Assembly (NCBI GenBank): GCA_023426425.1
Contig: JAFAAT010000114.1
Location: 1-6,153, forward strand
Source of the DNA: Bacteroidota bacterium
GTDB taxonomy: Bacteria > Bacteroidota > Bacteroidia > Chitinophagales > Chitinophagaceae
Direction of reading: 5' to 3'
Length of the DNA stretch: 6,153 nt
Both the position numbers and the translations under genes were made by a program. Of this stretch, positions 1-5,905 are shown piece after piece. The stretch's first letter is position 1, and every line of letters starts with the position of its first letter. The notes beneath the pieces are model-generated. The model made no database searches, had not been told where the DNA came from, and worked only from the letters and a program-made list of their open reading frames with translations.

Positions 1-2583
1 CTTCGATATCTCCATCTTCACCTCAGTCTCCACATACCGGTCATTAAGGTTCAGCGTCAGTACATTTATCGTATCCAGGTCCTCTGGTCTCGCCTTCTCT
101 GGCACATTAATAGCCATCTGCACAGACGTATATCCCACCTGCACAGTCTGATTACCCACTCTGGTCTCTCCACTTATATCGGTCACTTCAGCCGTCACCG
201 CATAACTAAACACCGGCAACGACTCCGCATTCACTGTCAAATCAGGTATCGCCTCAAAGCTGATCGTAAAATTCCCTTCCGCATCCGTCCTCGTTGTCCC
301 ACTCGCTATCTCCATCGCCGGCGACTGTGGAAACCCCCACCTATACGACATCCACCAATACGGAAACCTCGTATTCCTCACCACCCGGTACTTCACGGTA
401 GCATTATCTACATTACTCCCCGCAAAAGCCTGCGCCTTTCCTGTCACAGTCACCCGCTCGTTCAATGCGTATGCCTTATTCAACGTGTCAAACTCCACCG
501 AAAACTTCGGTCGCTTATATTCCTCCACCGAAAAGTCCACATTACCATTGCTGTTCCTGATACTCATGTTCCCCATCAGCAATCCCTCCGGCGCAGTAAA
601 CGTCCCCGTAAACGATCCAAACTCATTCGTCACAAATTTCTGACTACTCACCTTCTGCCCGTTCACATCATATAGCGACACCTCCGTCTCCGCATTCGCC
701 ACCACCGCATTCTTCCGCCCGCCTTCTTCCTTGCGAATCATCAACCCCTTAAAATAGATCGTCTGCCCCGGCCTGTATATCGCTCGGTCGGTAAAGAAAA
801 TAGTCTGTGTCTGCGCACGCTCCTCTGTCCCCCGACCGGGCCTCCCAAAATACCCGCTCAGCATCACACTGTCCTTCCCCTGCCTGATCCTTATCGCATT
901 GCTTCCTTCTTCTGTCTTCGGATAACCAAAACTCCCGTCCTTACCCGTCGTAGTCGTAGTCGTCCTCACCAGGTTATATCCCCTGATGTTGTCATTATAC
1001 CGCTGCCTGAAAAAGTCCACCTCCGCATTCCCCACCGGCTCGCCCGTCTTCCTGTCCAGCACATACCCGCGGTCATTACTATTTACAGCACTCAACCTAG
1101 ACACCTGAAATGTCCCCACACTCAATATATTCTCAGCCTGCGCAAAGCTCTCTTTCTCACTCAGCACAATCGCATACGCACCTGTACCCAGCGCCTCAAT
1201 CACCGCCTCCGTACTATGCCTCTCCATATCCGCAGCTCCGGGCAGCTCCAGCGACCACTGCCTCTGCGCCGGCAATCCCAATAGCTCTTTGTAAAGATTC
1301 TCCGTGTACCCATAATGGCTGCCAATCCACTTACCCGTCCCATTATCCAGCCTCACCAGCCTCACCCACACCTTCGGCACATTCCGGTAGTTGATCAAAA
1401 ACCTCGACGGCTCTCCCGGCAGCACCACTTGCTCCGTCGTCAGGTTCACATCCTTCGCCATGATCTGATCCAATAATCCCCTCGCTATCACCGCCCCCTC
1501 AGAACCCGGATACGTGCTCACTATCTCCTCCAGCCTCCGCCTGATCTCCGGGAAGTTCTTCGGCGCCCGCTCTTCAGCACCCAAAGGCCGGTCATAGTCC
1601 ATTCTCGTACGCTCAGTACCCATCATCACCTGCGCCACCCTCACCAGCGCTAAGGCCGACAATGGATTTCCCGCATGCTGCCTGGCCACACGCTCCAAAG
1701 CCGCCTTATACAATTCATTCTTTTCAGCATGCACCGAATTACTATACACAAATTGCAGCCTCTGCAAATCCGCATCTATCAACGCATCTTTATTAGCATC
1801 ATCAAGATGCAGGCTTAGTATGCGCTGGTAAAGCTTCACCGCCTGCCATTGCAGCGAACTCGTATCCTCCGTCTCAAACCTGTGCCCCACAAACTCCGCC
1901 GCCGCATCAAAAGCACTCGCCTCCCTAAGCACAAAACTAAAAGCCGGCCTGGTCATATCCTTTTCTCCATTCCCATAATATTCCAGCGCCCTGAACGCCA
2001 ATAGATCAAATAACGTCGGACGCAGATTCCTCGTGTTCACCCCCTTCACCAGCAGCGCCTCATACTCCTCAATAGGTATCTTCTCCAGCTCCGCCGCCCT
2101 CGCCACCGACCGCTGGTAAAGACTCGAAGCCCTGGCAAAAAATCTGCTCGCATCCCACTGCTCAAAATCCTCTATGCTCACCGTCTCATCCACCCTAGTC
2201 CTGTTCATAATCTCCCACCGGTGCTGCTGATAATACCTCCAGTACAGCTCCGCTGCAATGCTCTGCCAGATCGCATTCCTCGGAAACGGCGCCGTCCCCG
2301 CATGCTCCTCAGCCTTCCTCACCGCATCCTGGAAGGCATGCTCGCTCCGCTGAAAGTCCGCAGACAACAAAAAGATCTCCGCCTTCATCATCTGCACTTC
2401 CTGCCCACCAGCCTTCGCTTTGTCATAAATCCCCCTGGCAATCTTCGCCGCCGACTCCGGCATGCCTCTCTGTAGCAAAGAGTCCGCCTTCCTCCACTCA
2501 GATGAATAAAGCTTATTTTGATTTTGAGCACTCAAAACAATTGGATTAACTAGTACTACCAGAAATATAACTAAATACTTCAT
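1..2583 (-). CDS. Alpha-2-macroglobulin-like exported protein, N-terminal part (partial at left edge)
   Basis: One open frame of 861 codons with no stop, starting at the ATG whose complement is 2581-2583 and running off the left edge, so the C-terminus is missing. Residues 1-20 form a signal peptide (short K, hydrophobic core, LSAQ end) with no lipobox Cys, implying export by the general route instead of lipoprotein anchoring. Residues about 25-370 look helical and TPR-like. From about 385 the sequence becomes beta-rich. The hallmark of the macroglobulin MG2 domain, TDRAIYRPGQTIYFKG, is at 598-613, and a second family hallmark, VEEYKRPKFSVEFD, is at 686-699, followed by further MG-type beta domains. 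A six-Thr run lies at 541-546. Bacterial members of the family are thought to trap or inhibit proteases in the periplasm or at the surface; that role is family knowledge. The thioester region, if present, is outside the window, and no Cys occurs in the 861 residues seen. The gene has its own promoter and uses mostly G-ending codons (GCG, ACG, AGG, CTG). Confidence 0.9.
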   Translation of the reverse strand, partial: MKYLVIFLVVLVNPIVLSAQNQNKLYSSEWRKADSLLQRGMPESAAKIARGIYDKAKAGGQEVQMMKAEIFLLSADFQRSEHAFQDAVRKAEEHAGTAPFPRNAIWQSIAAELYWRYYQQHRWEIMNRTRVDETVSIEDFEQWDASRFFARASSLYQRSVARAAELEKIPIEEYEALLVKGVNTRNLRPTLFDLLAFRALEYYGNGEKDMTRPAFSFVLREASAFDAAAEFVGHRFETEDTSSLQWQAVKLYQRILSLHLDDANKDALIDADLQRLQFVYSNSVHAEKNELYKAALERVARQHAGNPLSALALVRVAQVMMGTERTRMDYDRPLGAEERAPKNFPEIRRRLEEIVSTYPGSEGAVIARGLLDQIMAKDVNLTTEQVVLPGEPSRFLINYRNVPKVWVRLVRLDNGTGKWIGSHYGYTENLYKELLGLPAQRQWSLELPGAADMERHSTEAVIEALGTGAYAIVLSEKESFAQAENILSVGTFQVSRLSAVNSNDRGYVLDRKTGEPVGNAEVDFFRQRYNDNIRGYNLVRTTTTTTGKDGSFGYPKTEEGSNAIRIRQGKDSVMLSGYFGRPGRGTEERAQTQTIFFTDRAIYRPGQTIYFKGLMIRKEEGGRKNAVVANAETEVSLYDVNGQKVSSQKFVTNEFGSFTGTFTAPEGLLMGNMSIRNSNGNVDFSVEEYKRPKFSVEFDTLNKAYALNERVTVTGKAQAFAGSNVDNATVKYRVVRNTRFPYWWMSYRWGFPQSPAMEIASGTTRTDAEGNFTISFEAIPDLTVNAESLPVFSYAVTAEVTDISGETRVGNQTVQVGYTSVQMAINVPEKARPEDLDTINVLTLNLNDRYVETEVKMEISK

Positions 2584-2632
2584 ACAGATTGGTTCCGGTT
2601 AAAAAGGATGATGAATCAAAAGGTAAATTCCA

Positions 2633-2665
2633 CAAACATACCAATGGTTCATAATTCATGCCAAA
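2633..2665 (-). promoter_or_regulatory. Bacteroidota-type promoter for the macroglobulin-like gene
   Basis: Read on the minus strand, TTTG (complement of 2662-2665) is followed after 21 bp by TATGTTTG (complement of 2633-2640), an exact fit to the TAnnTTTG -7 element of the primary Bacteroidota sigma factor. Transcription would start near 2625-2628 and leave a leader of roughly 45 nt before the ATG at 2583. The leader has no clear Shine-Dalgarno sequence, which is normal for this phylum. The fit of both boxes and their position make this a good call; the start point is inferred. Confidence 0.72.
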
Positions 2666-2676
2666 GATGAGCTTAT

Positions 2677-2716
2677 CCCTTTCCCTGCCCCCAACCTCCT
2701 CCACACCCCACCTCCC
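2677..2716 (-). other. G-tract cluster, possible G-quadruplex
   Basis: On the minus strand five G-runs of 3, 4, 5, 3 and 3 bases occur in 40 nt (complements of 2714-2716, 2706-2709, 2688-2692, 2683-2685 and 2677-2679). Loops are 4, 13, 2 and 3 nt; the 13 nt loop is longer than usual but itself contains GG pairs. The cluster lies about 12 bp upstream of the -33 box of the macroglobulin-like gene, on its coding strand. Folding is inferred from runs alone. Confidence 0.35.
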
Positions 2717-2758
2717 ATCAAAAAAATCATAATCTGGCATAGGAGCAATAGTTGCACT

Positions 2759-2791
2759 AAAGCATCGAAAAAGCATCGCTAAAGTATCACC
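2759..2791. repeat. Three tandem 11 bp units
   Basis: Units start at 2759, 2770 and 2781: AAAGCATCGAA, AAAGCATCGCT and AAAGTATCACC. The first nine bases are identical in units 1 and 2, and unit 3 differs from them at two of those nine. The period is close to one helical turn, which would place equal sites on the same DNA face, as in some tandem operators. It lies about 95 bp upstream of the -33 box of the macroglobulin-like gene. No regulator can be named. Confidence 0.5.
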
Positions 2792-2976
2792 AATGGCTCC
2801 CAACAGACATTGTACTTTCCTTAATTCAACCGCTTCTAATCCTACTTAATTTTCACTATCGAGAATCTTCAACCCTCACACCACTCGCTGCACAATAGGC
2901 CAAATAGAAAATCTGTCGCTCAGCCCATGGTTGCGCCTTAAATACCGACACCCCCTCACCACCCCCAAAAACCCGG

Positions 2977-3007
2977 CTTGTAAATTCCACACCTAAACTT
3001 ACCTTTG
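2977..3007 (+). promoter_or_regulatory. Bacteroidota-type promoter for the nuo operon
   Basis: CTTG at 2977-2980 (matching the last three bases of TTTG) is followed after 19 bp by TACCTTTG at 3000-3007, an exact TAnnTTTG -7 element. Transcription should begin near 3012-3014, giving a leader of about 27 nt before the nuoA ATG at 3040. The GTG at 3007 that would extend nuoA upstream overlaps the last base of this -7 box and so would not be in the transcript, which supports the ATG start. Confidence 0.75.
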
Positions 3008-3039
3008 TGCCTTGTATATTAAAGCCCCATAAAGGCCCT

Positions 3040-3432
3040 ATGAATTACATATTATTACAGGCAGCCGAAAATGCACCGGTAAGCTACTGGCCCATCGTCC
3101 TTCAGCTCATCGTCGCCATCGGCTTCGTCACCATAATGCTGGCAGCCACCCACCTGCTCGGCCCCAAACGCCGCACGGCAGACAAGCTCACCAACTTCGA
3201 ATCAGGCATCCCGGCAGTCGGAAACGCCCGCCAGCCCATGTCCATCCGATACTTCCTGGTGGCCATCCTGTTCGTCCTCTTCGATGTAGAGGTGATCTTT
3301 TTCTACCCTTACGCAGTCAATTTCAGAGAGTTAGGAATGGAAGGTTTCACAGCAGTTTTGCTGTTTGTGGCTTTCTTTTTGTGTGGCTTTATATATATTA
3401 TCAGGAAAGGTGCTCTCGATATGGAAGATTAA
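3040..3432 (+). CDS. nuoA: NADH-quinone oxidoreductase subunit A
   Basis: A 130-residue membrane subunit of respiratory complex I (ND3 homologue), sitting where the peripheral arm meets the membrane arm near the quinone entrance. Three hydrophobic helices are visible, at about 15-40, 70-92 and 102-121. The conserved loop between helices 1 and 2 contains FESGIPAVG (53-61), the equivalent of the ND3 ECG loop with Ser in place of Cys as is common in bacteria. Helix 2 carries the conserved acidic pair in FDVEVIFFYP (81-90; D82 and E84). The length is normal for the family. The start is the ATG at 3040; an in-frame GTG at 3007 is rejected because it overlaps the promoter -7 box. It is the first gene of the operon, followed by an unusually wide 83 bp gap. 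Its last ~140 nt use fewer C-ending codons than its middle. Confidence 0.96.
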   Translation: MNYILLQAAENAPVSYWPIVLQLIVAIGFVTIMLAATHLLGPKRRTADKLTNFESGIPAVGNARQPMSIRYFLVAILFVLFDVEVIFFYPYAVNFRELGMEGFTAVLLFVAFFLCGFIYIIRKGALDMED

Positions 3433-3438
3433 CACCAG

Positions 3439-3465
3439 CCATGAACCCCATGGTCAGGTATTTTT
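3439..3465 (+). other. Small stem-loop plus T-tract between nuoA and nuoB
   Basis: CCATG (3439-3443) pairs with CATGG (3449-3453) around the loop AACCC, with one possible G-U pair outside, and TTTTT follows at 3461-3465. The stem is only 5-6 bp and the T-tract is 7 nt away, so it is at best a weak terminator, pause or RNA-processing site. A full terminator is unlikely because nuoB to nuoE must be co-expressed. Confidence 0.25.
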
Positions 3466-3515
3466 CACACCGAGAGACAGGTAAGTGATTTGATGACAGA
3501 TAAAATTTAAGCTTT

Positions 3516-4085
3516 ATGCCACGTCCGGTTCAGTATAATACCAACGAGAAAGTGAAGTTGGTCGACCTCCCCGCAGGGTATGCAGGTGAAGGCTTCTACG
3601 CAACTTCTTTTGATAAGGTAGTCGGCCTCGCCAGGAAAAACTCCCTCTGGCCGCTACCCTTCGCCACATCCTGCTGCGGCATCGAGTTCATGGCCACCAT
3701 GGGCTCCAACTACGACCTCGCCCGCTTCGGCTCCGAACGTATGGGCTTCACCCCCCGCCAGTGCGATATGCTCCTCGTAGCAGGAACCATATCAAAAAAG
3801 CTCGGTCCCGTACTCCGCCAGGTCTACCTCCAAATGGCCGAACCCCGCTGGGTAGTAGCCATCGGAGCCTGCGCCTCCAGTGGTGGAATATTCGACTCCT
3901 ACTCCGTCCTCCAGGGGATCGATCAGGTCATTCCCGTCGACGTCTACGTCCCGGGCTGCCCACCAAGACCCGAAGGAATAATAGACGGCATCCTCAAACT
4001 GCAGGAACTGGTAGGAAACGAAAGCCTCAGACGCAGAAACAGCGATCAGTACAAAGCACTCATGGAAAGCTACGGAATCCAATAA
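3516..4085 (+). CDS. nuoB: NADH-quinone oxidoreductase subunit B
   Basis: A 189-residue complex I subunit (PSST/20 kDa homologue) that holds [4Fe-4S] cluster N2, the last electron carrier before quinone, at the membrane-facing end of the peripheral arm. The four cluster ligands are all visible: the tandem pair C53-C54 in TSCCGIEF, C119 in AIGACASSGG and C148 in YVPGCPPRPEG. The segment SERMGFTPRQCD (73-84) and the Gly/Pro-rich loop after C148 are also typical of the family. The length and the C-terminal helix are normal. The start ATG at 3516 is preceded by an A/T-rich stretch instead of a Shine-Dalgarno sequence. nuoC starts 14 bp after its stop, indicating tight co-transcription. Codons in the interior are strongly C-ending (CTC, GTC, GCC), those in the first 40 or so much less. 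Confidence 0.98.
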   Translation: MPRPVQYNTNEKVKLVDLPAGYAGEGFYATSFDKVVGLARKNSLWPLPFATSCCGIEFMATMGSNYDLARFGSERMGFTPRQCDMLLVAGTISKKLGPVLRQVYLQMAEPRWVVAIGACASSGGIFDSYSVLQGIDQVIPVDVYVPGCPPRPEGIIDGILKLQELVGNESLRRRNSDQYKALMESYGIQ

Positions 4086-4099
4086 CGACCAACGAAACC

Positions 4100-4633
4100 A
4101 TGTCTTTGACTTACGATATAATCAGACAGCGCTTAGCTGATAAGTTTGGAGAGGCCCTTTCATTCGATGAGCAGCTGGGTATGCTCAACGTAACTGCACC
4201 CGCAGATCATAATCTTAAGGTAATCCAGTTCCTTTACGATGACGAGCAGCTACGTTTCCGCTTCCTCACCGACCTCACTGGCGTCCATTATCCCGACCGT
4301 ACCGGCGAAGAACTGGGTGTAATCTACCACCTCCACAGCCTCGAACACAACGTTCGCCTCAGGCTCAAGGTCTTTACACCCATCGAAAAACCCGATGTCT
4401 TCACCGCAACCCAGATTTTCCCAGGCGCCAATTGGATGGAACGTGAAACCTACGACTTCTTCGGAATCAACTTCGTAGGCCACCCAGACCTCAGGAGAAT
4501 TCTCAATGCGGACGAAATGGACTATTTTCCAATGCGCAGGGAATATACCCTCGAGGATCCCCAGCGTGTAGACAAAGACGACGAAATGTTTGGTCGCGGC
4601 GGAACTGTAGCAGCACCAAAAACAGAAGAATAG
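4100..4633 (+). CDS. nuoC: NADH-quinone oxidoreductase subunit C
   Basis: A 177-residue peripheral-arm subunit of complex I (30 kDa family), a cofactor-free scaffold packed against NuoD and NuoB. The family signature is complete at 114-135: ERETYDFFGINF followed by VGHPDLRRIL. The alpha/beta N-terminal half, with RFLTDLTGVHYPDR at about 54-67, also fits. The C-terminus continues past MRREYTLEDPQR into a short acidic and polar tail ending KTEE. The ATG at 4100 is chosen although the frame stays open upstream to 3761, because that extension would overlap nuoB, is Arg/Ser/Pro-rich and unlike any NuoC, and the ATG lies 14 bp after the nuoB stop. It is not fused to nuoD, unlike the NuoCD protein of enterobacteria. 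The gap to nuoD is 43 bp. Confidence 0.97.
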   Translation: MSLTYDIIRQRLADKFGEALSFDEQLGMLNVTAPADHNLKVIQFLYDDEQLRFRFLTDLTGVHYPDRTGEELGVIYHLHSLEHNVRLRLKVFTPIEKPDVFTATQIFPGANWMERETYDFFGINFVGHPDLRRILNADEMDYFPMRREYTLEDPQRVDKDDEMFGRGGTVAAPKTEE

Positions 4634-4655
4634 CATATTTTTTAGCAGTTTAAGA

Positions 4656-4670
4656 AGCCCCGTATGGGCT
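4656..4670 (+). other. Small hairpin just before the nuoD start
   Basis: AGCCC (4656-4660) and GGGCT (4666-4670) are perfect complements around the loop CGTAT. The stem ends 6 nt before the nuoD ATG at 4677. In the transcript it would lie within the footprint of an initiating ribosome, so it could modulate nuoD translation, or it could be chance. There is no T-tract after it, so it is not a terminator. Confidence 0.3.
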
Positions 4671-4676
4671 CGAAAT

Positions 4677-5894
4677 ATGAGCGAAAGGAATCACATACAG
4701 TTATCTGAGGAGTCTCTGGCCAAGCAGACCACCACGCTAAACCTGGGCCCCACACACCCTGCCACCCACGGCGTATTCCAGAATATCCTGGAAGTAGACG
4801 GGGAGCGCGTCCTCCAGACCGAACCCACCATAGGCTACATCCACCGCGCTTTCGAAAAAATCGCAGAACGCCGGCCCTACTATCAGATCACTCCTCTCAC
4901 CGACAGACTGAACTACTGTTCCGCACCTATCAACAACATCGGCTGGCACCTCACCGTCGAAAAACTGGTAGGTATCAAGGCGCCCAAACGCGTCGACTAC
5001 ATGCGGGTCATCATCATGGAACTCGCCCGCATCGCCGACCACCTGGTCTGCAACTCAGTCATCGGCGTAGACACAGGAGCACTCACCGGCTTCACATACG
5101 TTTTCCAACAAAGAGAAAAGATTTACGAAATATTCGAAGAGATCTGCGGCTCACGACTCACAACCAACATCGGCCGCTTCGGCGGCTTCGAACGCAACTT
5201 TTCCCAAACCATGTGGGACAAGCTTGACAGTTTCATCAAGACTTTCCCCAAAGCCTTCAAGGAATTTGAAGACCTCCTCGTCCGCAACCGTATCTTCATG
5301 GAGCGTTGCATGGGCGCCGGACCCCTCACCAAAGAGATGGCCCTCGCCTACAGCGTCACAGGCCCCAACCTCCGCGCCGCTGGCGTCGACTATGATGTTC
5401 GCGTAGCTTCTCCCTACTCATCCTACGAAGATTTCGACTTCAAAATCCCCGTAGGCTCCACCGGCGATGTCTACGACCGCTTCATGGTCCGCAACATGGA
5501 AGTCTGGGAAAGCCTCGGCATCATCCAGCAGGCCCTGGAAAAGATGAAGGATCTGGATCCCTCCGTCTTCCATGCAGATGTCCCTGAGTTCTACCTCCCT
5601 GAAAAGAAGGACGTCTACACCAAAATGGAGGCTCTGATCTATCACTTCAAAATCATCATGGGCGAGGTCGAAATCCTACCCGGCGAAATCTACCACTCAG
5701 TAGAAGGTGGCAACGGCGAAGTAGGATATTACCTCATCAGCGACGGTGGCAGAACACCATACAGGCTGCATTTCCGCAGGCCATGCTTTATATATTACCA
5801 AATTTATCCAGAGATCATCAAGAATGGCCTGTTGAGCGATGCCATCGTTACATTGAGTAGTCTCAATGTAATCGCCGGTGAACTCGACGCATAA
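4677..5894 (+). CDS. nuoD: NADH-quinone oxidoreductase subunit D
   Basis: A 405-residue complex I subunit (49 kDa family, related to the large subunit of NiFe hydrogenases) that forms the quinone-reduction pocket with NuoB. Visible landmarks in order: LNLGPTHPATHGV at 21-33, the family signature IHRAFEK at 55-61, DRLNYCSAP at 76-84, ELARIADHLVCNS near 114-126, and DTGALTGF shortly after. H31 and Y80 are 49 residues apart, the same spacing as the quinone-contacting His59 and Tyr108 of the bovine protein, so they are probably the equivalent residues. The hydrogenase Ni-binding cysteines are absent, as expected. The protein ends GELDA where many homologues end GEVDR or GEIDR. The length is normal. 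The start ATG at 4677 has a short hairpin just upstream, and nuoE begins 11 bp after the stop. Confidence 0.98.
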   Translation: MSERNHIQLSEESLAKQTTTLNLGPTHPATHGVFQNILEVDGERVLQTEPTIGYIHRAFEKIAERRPYYQITPLTDRLNYCSAPINNIGWHLTVEKLVGIKAPKRVDYMRVIIMELARIADHLVCNSVIGVDTGALTGFTYVFQQREKIYEIFEEICGSRLTTNIGRFGGFERNFSQTMWDKLDSFIKTFPKAFKEFEDLLVRNRIFMERCMGAGPLTKEMALAYSVTGPNLRAAGVDYDVRVASPYSSYEDFDFKIPVGSTGDVYDRFMVRNMEVWESLGIIQQALEKMKDLDPSVFHADVPEFYLPEKKDVYTKMEALIYHFKIIMGEVEILPGEIYHSVEGGNGEVGYYLISDGGRTPYRLHFRRPCFIYYQIYPEIIKNGLLSDAIVTLSSLNVIAGELDA

Positions 5895-5905
5895 TTAGAA
5901 TAGGA

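Larger units (their letters stand above)
2584..3039. other. Divergent intergenic region between macroglobulin-like gene and nuoA
   Basis: This 456 bp stretch separates two genes transcribed away from each other. I find no convincing protein gene, tRNA or rRNA in it. It holds a Bacteroidota-type promoter for each side (minus strand 2633-2665, plus strand 2977-3007), a G-tract cluster on the minus strand (2677-2716), a C-tract (2951-2974) and a three-unit 11 bp tandem repeat (2759-2791). The octamer ACCAATGG occurs at 2640-2647 and again at 2789-2796. The stretch 2800-2940 shows nothing I can name. Confidence 0.75.

Noticed and set aside
1110..1394. Plus-strand frame of 94 Ser/Pro/His-rich codons, and another at 2221-2475
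   Set aside because: Both are antisense to the intact macroglobulin-like frame, and their low-complexity composition follows from the C-rich strand.
2546..2803. 85-codon minus-strand frame overlapping the start of the macroglobulin-like gene
   Set aside because: It runs through the promoter and leader of that gene in another frame, has no recognisable motif, and its 3' part overlaps the signal-peptide codons; most likely chance.
3007..3039. Upstream GTG extension of nuoA by 11 codons
   Set aside because: The GTG overlaps the last base of the -7 promoter element and would not be in the transcript; the ATG at 3040 gives a normal NuoA.
3441..3488. 15-residue open frame between nuoA and nuoB
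   Set aside because: Too short, with no motif and no start-site support; it contains the small stem-loop, which is the simpler reading.
3761..4099. Upstream extension of the nuoC frame by 113 codons
   Set aside because: It lies inside nuoB and encodes an Arg/Pro/Ser-rich stretch typical of an out-of-frame reading of a C-skewed gene.
4250..4636. 128-codon minus-strand frame opposite nuoC, and similar ones opposite nuoB and nuoD
   Set aside because: They are antisense to genes with complete family motifs; C-ending codons on the plus strand remove antisense stops, so such shadow frames are expected.
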